DNA of 50,708 bases from an uncultured Bacilli bacterium (GCA_934140575.1 CAKPBJ010000008.1:1-50708), one strand, 5' to 3'. Shown: positions 9,383 to 17,345, counted from the stretch's first letter. Translations and numbers: made by a program. Notes: a model not told the origin generated them from the sequence alone.

Positions 9383-9391
9383 TGATATAAT
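9383..9391 (+). promoter_or_regulatory. Extended -10 promoter for prepilin gene 9413
   Basis: TGATATAAT at 9383-9391, partly overlapping the palindrome AAACTAGTTT (9374-9383). The start codon follows 22 bases after the -10. Confidence 0.5.
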
Positions 9392-9412
9392 TGAGTAGAA
9401 GGTAGTGATAAA

Positions 9413-9976
9413 ATGAAAAACAATAAAGGATTTACTCTAGTAGAAATACTAGCAATGCTATTAGTACTAGGAATAATAGTAGCTATTACAATACCAAACA
9501 TAACGGGTATTTTAAGTGGTCAAAAAGAAAATGTTTATATAGAAGATGCAAAGAAATTGATAAATGATGCTAAGACTCAAATGACAATTGATTCAAAAAT
9601 AAAAAAACCTATATATAGTAATCAATGTGTTATCTTTACACTTGACTATTTAGATAAGAATGAAGACGTTGTAACAGGAGCAGCTAATGGTACATATTCA
9701 AGAACAATGTCAGTTGTTGTTGTATCTAAAAATGGTAAACAATATGACTATAGAGTAAGACTAGTTGAAGATAATGACGGTGAGTACTATGGTTTTAATG
9801 ATGTAACATTAAATGCCTTAGAATCAGGTAGAGCTAAAAATGCCTTAGATAATATTACATCTGGCGAACTTGTAGATTTTAAGGATAAAAAAACTACAAC
9901 AGAAGCACAAAGTGCAATGGGATCAACCATAATATGTGGATGTCAACCAGGAAACTTAATAGACTTTTATGGATAA
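9413..9976 (+). CDS. Type IV prepilin-like protein
   Basis: 187 residues. Class III signal: MKNNKG, then FTLVEILAMLLVLGIIVAIT, with Glu at +5 of the predicted mature protein and a hydrophobic helix that would sit in the membrane and then in the pilus core. The mature C-terminal part has cysteines near the middle (SNQC) and at the end (IICGCQPG), possibly disulfide-bonded outside the cell. Prepilin peptidase would cut after Gly6. A damaged copy of its 3' end lies at about 11130-11254, so this gene and its neighbour were once duplicated together. Its own promoter is at 9383-9391; the next pilin gene begins about 100 bases downstream. Confidence 0.88.
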   Translation: MKNNKGFTLVEILAMLLVLGIIVAITIPNITGILSGQKENVYIEDAKKLINDAKTQMTIDSKIKKPIYSNQCVIFTLDYLDKNEDVVTGAANGTYSRTMSVVVVSKNGKQYDYRVRLVEDNDGEYYGFNDVTLNALESGRAKNALDNITSGELVDFKDKKTTTEAQSAMGSTIICGCQPGNLIDFYG

Positions 9977-10074
9977 GAAAAAAATATGTAAAGTAGTAAA
10001 AAAAATATTGATTATAAAAATCAGAAATGATATATTTATAATGTAATAATAAGATAAGAAAGAGAGTGAATAAA

Positions 10075-10680
10075 ATGAAAAAGAATTTAAAAAGTGCTGG
10101 ATTTACATTAATCGAGTTACTAGCAGTTATTACAATTATGGGTATTTTAATGATGGTAGCAATTCCATCAGTATCACGTACAATTGAAAACTCAAGACGT
10201 GATACATTTGCAAATGTTGCAAAACAATATATTAATACAGTTAGAGATGCAGTATTAGCAGATGAATTAACTTGTGATACAGGAGAAAATGCAAAAAGCG
10301 TTGGAGCTACACCAGACGGATTATACTATTACAGAATTGATACTACAGCTCCAGGAACAAAAGACTTAATGGAATCAGGTGGAAAATCATCTTGGTCAAA
10401 TGCAGAAATTCAAGGATATGTAGCATGGTATAAAAAGACAACACAAGCTACAGCAAGTGCGAATGGTAAAACACAAACAACATATGCAACATTATTAGTA
10501 GATGCTGGACAACATGGTTTAGATCAATTTACATTAGAAACTGCCATTTCAAGATCAAAAGTTACAACAGCTGCAACAGGTACAAAATTTGCAGATGCAA
10601 AGACAGCTGTACCAGCAGCTAATAAGTTTGACTCAGCAGTTACAGGTACAGTTACTCCAGTAGAATGTTCATTAAAGTAA
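10075..10680 (+). CDS. Type IV prepilin-like protein, tandem copy 1
   Basis: 201 residues, MKKNLKSAG then FTLIELLAVITIMGILMMVA: prepilin leader, Glu at +5 and hydrophobic assembly helix. The globular part contains LTCDTGENAKSVGATPDGLYYYRID and ends in VECSLK, so a conserved Cys pair (near 67 and 198) may form the terminal loop. The first roughly 125 codons are nearly identical to the gene at 11346, with an exact 351-base DNA match; the C-terminal third differs by an indel and many substitutions. Start ATG 10075 is preceded by AGAGAGTG; the GTG at 10066 is too close to that site. Likely a major pilin candidate given its duplication. Confidence 0.9.
   Translation: MKKNLKSAGFTLIELLAVITIMGILMMVAIPSVSRTIENSRRDTFANVAKQYINTVRDAVLADELTCDTGENAKSVGATPDGLYYYRIDTTAPGTKDLMESGGKSSWSNAEIQGYVAWYKKTTQATASANGKTQTTYATLLVDAGQHGLDQFTLETAISRSKVTTAATGTKFADAKTAVPAANKFDSAVTGTVTPVECSLK
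10099..10449 (+). repeat. Exact 351-bp direct repeat, copy 1 (pilin 5' part)
   Basis: By eye the bases 10099-10449 are identical to 11370-11720 (offset 1271). Flanking upstream sequence is only about 80 percent alike. Confidence 0.9.
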
Positions 10681-10691
10681 TTTAATATCCA

Positions 10692-10716
10692 AAAAAGGCT
10701 TCTTTGAAGTCTTTTT
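10692..10716 (+). terminator. Terminator of pilin copy 1
   Basis: Stem AAAAAGGCTTC / GAAGTCTTTTT with loop TTT, one G-T pair. The same hairpin with small changes follows pilin copy 2 (12008-12032). Confidence 0.85.
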
Positions 10717-10771
10717 GAATATTTATCATATAATGTTGATATACAATACAATTGATAAATTACTTTTTTAG

Positions 10772-10796
10772 AAAGAACGATTTTTAATCGTTCTTT
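10772..10796 (+). terminator. Orphan terminator hairpin
   Basis: Perfect 11-bp stem AAAGAACGATT / AATCGTTCTTT with loop TTT. No gene lies between it and the preceding pilin terminator, so it may have belonged to a lost gene or act as a backup terminator. Confidence 0.6.
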
Positions 10797-11129
10797 TATA
10801 ATGCCTTGAACAGAGATGTCTAAGTATGAAATAACTATATTATCTGTAGCTAAAATTGCATCTTTTTAGACATTTATCTAAATTTTATGTTCCTTCTATA
10901 ATTCTTTTGCTTATATCTTATTAAAAAACCAAATTGTTTAAAATAACTTACTTTATTTAAAATGATTGAAATTGAATGCAATAACATTGCTTCAAACTTA
11001 TTAAAGAATTAATTAATCATTAATAATATTAAAAAGTAGTCTTAGATTTCTTACAATTCATAAATCATGATAGAGTATAATGAGTTAAAATATTATGGAA
11101 ATAATTTCAATTAACTACATATTTATCTA

Positions 11130-11254
11130 TTTTAGAAATATAAACATCAACTATTTAAAAGTGAAAAAGCTATAATAGAAGTATAAGGAAAATGGAATAA
11201 GTCTTAATATGTGCATATCCATCAGTTACCCTAATAGATTTTTATGACTAGAGA
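11130..11254 (+). pseudogene. Remnant of a second copy of prepilin gene 9413 (3' end)
   Basis: The sequence aligns with the 3' end of the 9413 gene: for example AATATGTGCATATCCATCAG here against AATATGTGGATGTCAACCAG there, then TAATAGATTTTTATG against TAATAGACTTTTATG, then the shared AAAAATATGTAAAGTA after the stop. Similarity fades upstream of about 11130. No open frame survives. It shows the duplicated unit was larger than one gene. Confidence 0.65.
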
Positions 11255-11345
11255 AAAATATGTAAAGTATTAAAAATATTGACTATTAAAATCAGAAATG
11301 TTATACCTATAATGTAATAATAAGATAGGAAAGAGAGTGAAAGAA

Positions 11346-11996
11346 ATGAAGAAAAATTTAAAAAGTGCGGGATTTACATTAATCGAGTTACTAGCAGTTA
11401 TTACAATTATGGGTATTTTAATGATGGTAGCAATTCCATCAGTATCACGTACAATTGAAAACTCAAGACGTGATACATTTGCAAATGTTGCAAAACAATA
11501 TATTAATACAGTTAGAGATGCAGTATTAGCAGATGAATTAACTTGTGATACAGGAGAAAATGCAAAAAGCGTTGGAGCTACACCAGACGGATTATACTAT
11601 TACAGAATTGATACTACAGCTCCAGGAACAAAAGACTTAATGGAATCAGGTGGAAAATCATCTTGGTCAAATGCAGAAATTCAAGGATATGTAGCATGGT
11701 ATAAAAAGACAACACAAGCTCAAACAGATGCGAGTGGTAATATTACTAAGAATGGTAAAACACAAACAACATATGCAACATTATTAGTAGATGCTGGACA
11801 ACACGGTTTAGATCGATTTACATTGGAAACTGACATTTCAAGATCAAAAGTTACAACAGCTGCAACAAAGACAAAATATGATTCTACAAAGCGTGACTCA
11901 AAGGGAGCATATAGTGTTATGCCAACATCTAATAAGTTTGATCCGTCAGCTATATTAGCAAATGCAGTTTCACCAGTATCTTGTGGATTAAAGTAA
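11346..11996 (+). CDS. Type IV prepilin-like protein, tandem copy 2
   Basis: 216 residues. Same leader and hydrophobic N-terminus as the 10075 gene and identical through the region ending KKTTQA. It then carries a longer loop (QTDASGNITKNG against TASANG in copy 1), a common block GKTQTTYATLLVDAGQHGLD, and a divergent C-terminus ending VSCGLK. This constant-N/variable-C layout is typical of pilins whose exposed face diversifies. Start ATG 11346 with AGAGAGTG upstream. Ends on the same kind of terminator as copy 1. Confidence 0.9.
   Translation: MKKNLKSAGFTLIELLAVITIMGILMMVAIPSVSRTIENSRRDTFANVAKQYINTVRDAVLADELTCDTGENAKSVGATPDGLYYYRIDTTAPGTKDLMESGGKSSWSNAEIQGYVAWYKKTTQAQTDASGNITKNGKTQTTYATLLVDAGQHGLDRFTLETDISRSKVTTAATKTKYDSTKRDSKGAYSVMPTSNKFDPSAILANAVSPVSCGLK
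11370..11720 (+). repeat. Exact 351-bp direct repeat, copy 2 (pilin 5' part)
   Basis: Partner of 10099-10449. The exact identity stops where the coding sequences begin to differ (an 18-base in-frame insertion follows in copy 2). Confidence 0.9.
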
Positions 11997-12007
11997 TTTA
12001 ATATCCA

Positions 12008-12032
12008 AAAAAGGCTTCTTTGAAGTTTTTTT
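12008..12032 (+). terminator. Terminator of pilin copy 2
   Basis: Stem AAAAAGGCTTC / GAAGTTTTTTT (two G-T pairs), loop TTT; paralogous to 10692-10716. Confidence 0.8.
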
Positions 12033-12092
12033 TCTTATAATACTTGTCACCATATAATTAAACTTGATATACTAATCCAGGAGATGATAAAT

Positions 12093-12980
12093 ATGCCAAT
12101 ACTTGGATGTCACGTAGGATTTAAAAAAGATACACAATTATTAGGAAGTCTACAAGAAGCATTAAGCTATAATGCAGATACATTTATGTTTTATACAGGT
12201 GCCCCTCAAAATACAAAAAGAAATGTGATAGAAGATGGACTAACTCTACAAGCACTTAATCTTATGAAAGAAAAAAATATAGATTACTCTAAAGTAATTG
12301 TTCACACACCATACATCATAAATTTATGTAATGAAAATAATTTTTCTTTTTCAGTAGCTTTCCTAACAGAAGAGATGAACAGATGCAATTTATTAGGAGT
12401 AAAATATATGGTACTTCATCCAGGAAGTCATGTAGGAATTGGAGAAGAATCTGGCTTAAATAATATTGTTAAGGGACTTAATCTTGTATTTGAAAACTTA
12501 AAAGACAATAACAATGTAATAATACTTCTAGAAACAATGGCCGGAAAAGGTACAGAACTTGGTACTACAACAGAACAATTAAAATATATAATTGATAATA
12601 TAAATGATAAAGAACACATTGGAGTATGTCTTGATACATGTCACTTAAATGATGCAGGATACGATTTAAATAATTTTGATGATTACCTAGATTCCTTTGA
12701 TAAATTAATCGGAATAAGTAAAATAGGATGTATACATGTAAATGATTCAAAAAATGATATATCTTCACATAAAGATAGACATGAAAATATAGGTCTTGGT
12801 ACTATAGGATTTGATACACTATTAAATATTATCTATAATAAACGTCTAGAAAACATACCTAAAATATTAGAAACACCATATATAGATAAAAAATATCCCC
12901 CATACAAATATGAAATAGAAATGATAAGAAAAAAGGAATTTAATAAAGACTTAATAGAAACAATAAAGAAGCAAAACTAA
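12093..12980 (+). CDS. nfo: Endonuclease IV (AP endonuclease)
   Basis: Zinc-dependent endonuclease that cleaves 5' to abasic sites in base-excision repair. TIM-barrel metal ligands are visible in order: HTPYIINL, VLHPGSHVG, ILLETMAGKGTELG, VCLDTCHLNDAGYD, CIHVNDSKND, HKDRHENIGLGTIG and ILETP. Length 295 fits. The start is ATG 12093, nine bases after AGGAG; ATG 12084 directly abuts that site. The neighbours yqfT-like and the penicillin-binding protein gene match the Bacillus yqfS-yqfT-pbpA neighbourhood. Confidence 0.95.
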   Translation: MPILGCHVGFKKDTQLLGSLQEALSYNADTFMFYTGAPQNTKRNVIEDGLTLQALNLMKEKNIDYSKVIVHTPYIINLCNENNFSFSVAFLTEEMNRCNLLGVKYMVLHPGSHVGIGEESGLNNIVKGLNLVFENLKDNNNVIILLETMAGKGTELGTTTEQLKYIIDNINDKEHIGVCLDTCHLNDAGYDLNNFDDYLDSFDKLIGISKIGCIHVNDSKNDISSHKDRHENIGLGTIGFDTLLNIIYNKRLENIPKILETPYIDKKYPPYKYEIEMIRKKEFNKDLIETIKKQN

Positions 12981-12990
12981 GCTTCTTTTT
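12966..12990. terminator. Terminator between convergent nfo and yqfT-like
   Basis: Stem AAGAAGC / GCTTCTT, loop AAAACTAA, followed by TTTCTTT on the plus side. Confidence 0.75.
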
Positions 12991-12992
12991 CT

Positions 12993-13241
12993 TTATAAAT
13001 ACTTTTGCTTATACTCAATATATAAACTAAGTAGTTCTTTATATAAAACAGGATTTAATTTATCTCTAATACTTTCAAATACTTTAATATTTTCATTAAG
13101 TAATTCATTATAATTATACATAATAAAATCATAAATAATTATAGCTTCATCATCACTATATTTAATATTTTTCATATCAGCAAACTTCTTTAAATCATTT
13201 ACTGTCAATTTATTTATATTATTTCTAATAAGTTCTTTAAT
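12993..13241 (-). CDS. YqfT-like DUF2624 protein, apparent ATT start
   Basis: 82 residues if initiated at ATT (13241-13239). GAGAGGTGAT (complement of 13246-13255) lies a few bases upstream, and an in-frame TAA immediately precedes this codon, so no earlier start exists. The next conventional start, TTG at 13208, has no Shine-Dalgarno and would remove IKELIRNNINK, which matches the usual N-terminus of DUF2624 proteins (IK..I...IN.LT..EL..Y). Length 82 is close to the about 85 residues of Bacillus YqfT, which is also encoded beside nfo. Function of the family is unknown. Here the gene is on the opposite strand to nfo, unlike Bacillus. Confidence 0.7.
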   Translation of the reverse strand: MKELIRNNINKLTVNDLKKFADMKNIKYSDDEAIIIYDFIMYNYNELLNENIKVFESIRDKLNPVLYKELLSLYIEYKQKYL

Positions 13242-13313
13242 TTATATCACCTCTCAACAAAATATATGAAAATTTTTTTTAATTATGTGTTAAACTATTA
13301 CTAGGTGAAAAAA

Positions 13314-15362
13314 ATGTATAAAAACAAGAAGAATAAAAAAATAAACTTTGATAAAATAATTAATTTTAGATTTACCATAATTTTAATATTAGTAGTTACT
13401 TTATTTGGAGTACTATTTATATCAGTAACAAATGTTATGTTAGTAAATAATAAAAAGTATAGCAAATCATTAAAAAAACTATCATATACAGAAATAACAG
13501 GTAGTAGTAGTCCTAGAGGAAGAATATATGATAGAAACCATAATATAATAGTTGATAATAAAGCTCTAAAAACAATTATATATAAAAAAGCTAAAGGTAC
13601 AAAAAATATTGAAATGATAGAAACAGCTGCAACAGTTGCACCACATCTTGACCTAAATTATTCTAAATTAACAGATAGAGCCAAAAGAGAATACTACTAT
13701 GCTAAGAATAAAGATGAATGTAACAAATTAGTAACAAGTAAAGAAATAGAAAAAGTAAATCAAAGAAAAATGACACAAACCGAATTAGAGGAATTGAAAC
13801 TTGCTCGAATTGATGAGGAGAAATTAAACTTTTCTGATGCTGAAAAGAAGGTAGCTTATCTTTATTATTTAATGAATAAAGGTTATACCTATGAATCTAA
13901 AATTATAAAAAGTAATGTGACAGATGAAGAATATGCATATATTTCTGAACATAATGAAGATTTGAATGGATTTAATACTCAAATAGATTGGGAAAGAGTA
14001 TATCCATATGGTGATGTATTTAGAACTCTTTTAGGAAATGTTTCAACATCAACTCAAGGACTTCCTGTAGAAGAAAAAGAATATTACTTAAAAAAAGGAT
14101 ATAGTTTAAATGATAGAGTAGGAACAAGTTATATTGAAAAACAATATGAAGAATATCTACATGGAGATAAAGCTGTATATGAAGTAGTCAATTCACATGA
14201 AACTAAATTAGTAAAAGAAGGATCTCGTGGTAAAGATATAGTTCTAAGTATAGATATAAATCTTCAACAAGCAATTGAACAAATCTTATCAGAAGAAATA
14301 AAGAAAGCTAAAACTGAACCAAATACTGATTATTATGATCATTCAAGCGTCATAATACAAGATCCATCAACTGGAGAAATTTTAGCTATGGCTAGTAAAA
14401 AATATGTAAACGGAGAAATAGTTGATAATACATCGTCACTATTAACATCACCAATAACCCCAGGTTCTGTAGTAAAAGGAGCATCAATGCTTGTAGGATA
14501 TAATACTGGAGCCGTAAAAATTGGTGAAAAGATGCTAGATGAATGTGTAAAAGTTGCAGGAACTCCGAAAAAATGTTCATCAGTTAATAACTTAGGTGTA
14601 ATTGATGATATAACAGCTCTTGCAAAAAGTAGTAACGTTTATCAGTTCAAAATTGCAATTCGTGTAAATGGGCAAGAATACTATAAAGGAATGCGACTAA
14701 ACTTTAATCAAAAAGCTTTTGATACCTATAGAGAAATGTACCATTCATTTGGATTAGGAGTAAAAACAGGAATAGATTTGCCAGTAGAAAGTTTAGGGTA
14801 TTCAGCAAAACAAGATATTGCAGCAGGAAACTTATTAGACTATGTAATGGGACAATATGAAACATACACTCCAATTCAACTTTCTCAATATATAACAACA
14901 ATTGCTAATGGTGGTGAAAGATTACAACCACATCTTTTAAAAGAGGTTCATAAGTCAAGTAGTACAGAAGAAATTGGACCTATAGAGAGAAAGACAGAGA
15001 AAAAAGTATTAAATAAAATTAATACAAAAGAAGAATATATGAACAGAGTAAAAGAAGGATTTATTGCCGTACTAAATAGTCCAGGAGGATATGGAGTAGG
15101 TTACATGTCAAAAGATATGAAACCAGCCGGTAAGACAGGAACATCTCAAAGTTTTATTGATACAAACAATGACGGTATAATTGATACAGAAACAATTACC
15201 AGTTCTTTTGTAGGCTATGCTCCATATGATAATCCAAAAATGAGTATCATGGTAACGTCACCTGACTCATCACATCCAAATTCAAGTCATAATTATGCAA
15301 GCTTAGTAACATATCATATAACTCAAAAAATTTCTCAGAAATATACAGAATTATACGGGTAA
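13314..15362 (+). CDS. Class B penicillin-binding protein (transpeptidase)
   Basis: Peptidoglycan D,D-transpeptidase, 682 residues, bitopic with a membrane anchor near residues 20-45. The N-terminal pedestal begins with SPRGRIYDRN. The transpeptidase domain (HSSVIIQDPSTGEILAM onward) shows the catalytic SVVK near 385, SSN near 438 and KTGTSQ near 606. No PASTA domain is present. The start is ATG 13314 preceded by AGGTGA; the GTG at 13305 overlaps it. Position next to nfo/yqfT points to the PbpA/PBP2 group that works in wall elongation, but a division role cannot be excluded. Confidence 0.92.
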   Translation: MYKNKKNKKINFDKIINFRFTIILILVVTLFGVLFISVTNVMLVNNKKYSKSLKKLSYTEITGSSSPRGRIYDRNHNIIVDNKALKTIIYKKAKGTKNIEMIETAATVAPHLDLNYSKLTDRAKREYYYAKNKDECNKLVTSKEIEKVNQRKMTQTELEELKLARIDEEKLNFSDAEKKVAYLYYLMNKGYTYESKIIKSNVTDEEYAYISEHNEDLNGFNTQIDWERVYPYGDVFRTLLGNVSTSTQGLPVEEKEYYLKKGYSLNDRVGTSYIEKQYEEYLHGDKAVYEVVNSHETKLVKEGSRGKDIVLSIDINLQQAIEQILSEEIKKAKTEPNTDYYDHSSVIIQDPSTGEILAMASKKYVNGEIVDNTSSLLTSPITPGSVVKGASMLVGYNTGAVKIGEKMLDECVKVAGTPKKCSSVNNLGVIDDITALAKSSNVYQFKIAIRVNGQEYYKGMRLNFNQKAFDTYREMYHSFGLGVKTGIDLPVESLGYSAKQDIAAGNLLDYVMGQYETYTPIQLSQYITTIANGGERLQPHLLKEVHKSSSTEEIGPIERKTEKKVLNKINTKEEYMNRVKEGFIAVLNSPGGYGVGYMSKDMKPAGKTGTSQSFIDTNNDGIIDTETITSSFVGYAPYDNPKMSIMVTSPDSSHPNSSHNYASLVTYHITQKISQKYTELYG

Positions 15363-15365
15363 TAT

Positions 15366-15394
15366 TTGACAAAATAAGAAAAAATTAATATTAT
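15366..15394 (+). promoter_or_regulatory. Sigma-A promoter for sortase gene
   Basis: TTGACA (15366-15371), 17-base spacer, TATTAT (15389-15394); 30 bases before the start codon. Confidence 0.75.
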
Positions 15395-15423
15395 AAAAAG
15401 TATTTTAGAAGTTAGGAGTACAA

Positions 15424-16203
15424 ATGAAGTTTGAAGAGTATAAAAAAATAAACATAAAAAAAATAATACTTAAATATTTATTAATATTAGCAGTAATAAT
15501 ATTAGTTTTTTCTAGTATAACAATTTATCTGTTTGCTAAGGAAAATAGAAATACCAAAAAGATTCAAAATAAAAAAGCAGATGTAGTAGAAAAAGTAAAA
15601 CCAGTAAAATCAATAGAACCATATTATAATGAATTACCAACTGTAAGAGAAAATTATAATAACCAAAATATAATGGCAAAAATTGAAATACCAAACATGA
15701 ATATCAATAATTATGTAACAAGAACAGATAATAATAGTTATTATCTAAATTATAATCTATATAATGTATATGATCAAATTGGAGCACCATTTATAGACTA
15801 CAGAAATACAGACCTTGTAAATGCAAAACAAATAAACATCTATGGACACAATACTCAAAATGAAGCAATTTATGATAAACTACCATTTGTTAATTTAGAA
15901 AAATATACAGACCAAGCAACATTTGAGGCAAATAAAACAATATATTTATATTTAGATGAAAAGAAAGTAGAGTATAAAATAATTGCAATTAAAATAGTAA
16001 CAACAGACATAGAACATATGAAAGTATCATTTAGTAGCGATAGTGACTTCAAAGAACATGCAGACAAATTACTATCAGATAGTTTATATAGAGATCAATC
16101 AGAAAAAGTTACAAAAAAGGATAAATTACTAGTTCTACAAATATGTCACTACGACCCAATGGGTTCATATTTATTAGTAATAGCAAAGGCAGTTAATGAT
16201 TAG
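15424..16203 (+). CDS. Sortase, class B-like
   Basis: Membrane-anchored cysteine transpeptidase that joins surface proteins to the cell wall or polymerises pili. A hydrophobic helix (about 17-39) is followed by a linker and the sortase barrel: IMAKIEIPNMNINNYVT, the catalytic His in NIYGHNTQ (about 141), and the catalytic Cys in LQICHYDP (about 241). The Arg normally found on the strand after the Cys is not visible; the strand reads GSYLLVIAKA. That may be a subgroup feature or altered activity. Length 259 fits class B. The start follows TTAGGAG. No LPxTG-type substrate is encoded in the window. Confidence 0.85.
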   Translation: MKFEEYKKINIKKIILKYLLILAVIILVFSSITIYLFAKENRNTKKIQNKKADVVEKVKPVKSIEPYYNELPTVRENYNNQNIMAKIEIPNMNINNYVTRTDNNSYYLNYNLYNVYDQIGAPFIDYRNTDLVNAKQINIYGHNTQNEAIYDKLPFVNLEKYTDQATFEANKTIYLYLDEKKVEYKIIAIKIVTTDIEHMKVSFSSDSDFKEHADKLLSDSLYRDQSEKVTKKDKLLVLQICHYDPMGSYLLVIAKAVND

Positions 16204-16209
16204 TAATAA

Positions 16210-16238
16210 TTGAAAAATATTTGATTTTATATTATAAT
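16210..16238 (+). promoter_or_regulatory. Sigma-A promoter for small lipoprotein
   Basis: TTGAAA (16210-16215), 17-base spacer, TATAAT (16233-16238). Confidence 0.65.
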
Positions 16239-16264
16239 ATAGCCATATTGAAGGGGATGTTATT

Positions 16265-16462
16265 ATGAAAAATCTAAAAGTTACATGGCCAACTGTATTA
16301 GCGTTTTTACTTATTGGAACACTTAATGCATGCCAAGATTATAAAATAAATCATAAAACAAAAGAATTTGAAAAGATAACTCTTAAGGTTGAAAACATCG
16401 AATTTGATAAAGTATTTCTTAAAGCAACACCAGAAGAATCTGAAAAAACAAGAACAAAATAG
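16265..16462 (+). CDS. Small predicted lipoprotein
   Basis: 65 residues. The N-terminus MKNLKVTWPTVLAFLLIGTL followed by NAC has a lipobox-like end (LNAC), so signal peptidase II cleavage before Cys23 and lipid anchoring are likely, although Asn at -2 is not typical. The remaining about 43 residues are charged with no known domain. GAAGGGG precedes the ATG and a good promoter lies upstream, supporting a real gene. It lies between the sortase and rpmG genes as its own unit. Function unknown. Confidence 0.65.
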   Translation: MKNLKVTWPTVLAFLLIGTLNACQDYKINHKTKEFEKITLKVENIEFDKVFLKATPEESEKTRTK

Positions 16463-16503
16463 CTAAATATTAATAAAAAGCACATATTATTATAAAAAAA
16501 CTT

Positions 16504-16531
16504 TTGCAAATTAAGAAAACTTTGATATAAT
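16504..16531 (+). promoter_or_regulatory. Promoter for rpmG
   Basis: TTGCAA (16504-16509), 16-base spacer, TATAAT (16526-16531) preceded by TGA, so also an extended -10. Confidence 0.7.
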
Positions 16532-16560
16532 ACCTATAGACGTGTAAGGAGGGAAGGAAA

Positions 16561-16725
16561 ATGGCTAAAGTAGGAAATAGACAATACAAAACATTAGTAT
16601 GTAGTGAATGTAAAGAAGAAAACTACAGAGAAGAAAAAAACGTAAGAAACACAACAGAACGTCTTGAACTTAACAAATACTGTCCTAGATGTAGAAAACA
16701 TACTACACACAAGGAAAAGAAATAA
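16561..16725 (+). CDS. rpmG: 50S ribosomal protein L33
   Basis: 54-residue ribosomal protein. Start MAKVGNRQYKTLVCSECK and the family block RNTTERLELNKYCPRCRKHT are clear. Two CxxC pairs (CSEC, CPRC) make it the zinc-binding C+ form; Bacillus and relatives often also carry a zinc-free paralogue used under zinc starvation. A strong AAGGAGG site and a promoter lie upstream, and a terminator follows at once, so it is monocistronic. The gene is too short to be picked up by a 60-residue cutoff. Confidence 0.95.
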   Translation: MAKVGNRQYKTLVCSECKEENYREEKNVRNTTERLELNKYCPRCRKHTTHKEKK

Positions 16726-16730
16726 AAATA

Positions 16731-16754
16731 AAATAAGCTAATAACTTATTTTTT
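16731..16754 (+). terminator. Terminator of rpmG
   Basis: Stem AAATAAG / CTTATTT, loop CTAATAA, T run. Confidence 0.75.
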
Positions 16755-16774
16755 AATTTATTAGAGGTGAATTT

Positions 16775-17332
16775 ATGATTAGTACAAATGATTTAAAAAA
16801 TGGAATTACAATTGAATATGAAGGAAATATTTATGTTGTAATGGATACACAACATGTTAAACCTGGAAAAGGTGCTGCTATTGTTAAAGCAAAACTTAAA
16901 AATTTAAGAACAGGTGCTATCTTTGAACAAACATTTAATGCTGGTGTTAAAGTAGCAACTGCACGTATTGAAAAACAATTAATGCAATATCTATATAATA
17001 TGAACGATATTTATTATTTCATGAATATGGATTCATATGAACAATTAGAGTTAAATGCATCTCAAATTGGAGATCAAGCAAAATTTCTTAAAGAAAACCT
17101 TGAAGTTTATATTACAAGCTATGAAGGAGAAATTTTAGGATTAGATTTACCAGATAAAGTTGAATTAGTTATTACTCACACAGAACCTGCTGTAAAGGGA
17201 AATACAACAACAAATGCCCAAAAAGATGCAGAATGTGAAACTGGATTAATGGTAAGAGTTCCATTATTCATTGAACAAGGTGAAACAATAATTATTTCTA
17301 CAGCAGATGGAAAATACGTATCAAGAGCTTAA
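16775..17332 (+). CDS. efp: Elongation factor P
   Basis: Relieves ribosome stalling at polyproline by reaching from the E site to the peptidyl centre. Full length (185 residues) with the KOW domain, OB domain and C-terminal OB domain ending GETIIISTADGKYVSRA. The tip residue is Lys32 in VKPGKGAA, the position that carries 5-aminopentanol in Bacillus subtilis. Two genes linked to that modification (ymfF, ymfH) lie at 20569-23099. The start follows AGAGGTGA. Expressed from upstream reading or a local promoter not clearly seen. Confidence 0.97.
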   Translation: MISTNDLKNGITIEYEGNIYVVMDTQHVKPGKGAAIVKAKLKNLRTGAIFEQTFNAGVKVATARIEKQLMQYLYNMNDIYYFMNMDSYEQLELNASQIGDQAKFLKENLEVYITSYEGEILGLDLPDKVELVITHTEPAVKGNTTTNAQKDAECETGLMVRVPLFIEQGETIIISTADGKYVSRA

Positions 17333-17345
17333 TGCTCTTTTTCTT
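17323..17345 (+). terminator. Terminator of efp
   Basis: Stem AAGAGC / GCTCTT, loop TTAAT, T-rich tail; overlaps the stop codon. Confidence 0.75.

Larger units (their letters stand above)
10717..11345. other. Gene-free interval between duplicated pilins
   Basis: About 630 bases with no intact gene. It holds an orphan terminator hairpin (10772-10796), a featureless AT-rich stretch, the damaged end of a second copy of the 9413 pilin (about 11130-11254), and a leader (11255-11345) that is a diverged copy of 9977-10074, including the common string AATGTAATAATAAGATA. Confidence 0.7.

Noticed and set aside
10099..11720. CRISPR array or insertion sequence as the reason for the long repeat
   Set aside because: Only two copies, each a complete pilin gene with its leader, and no terminal inverted repeats or transposase.
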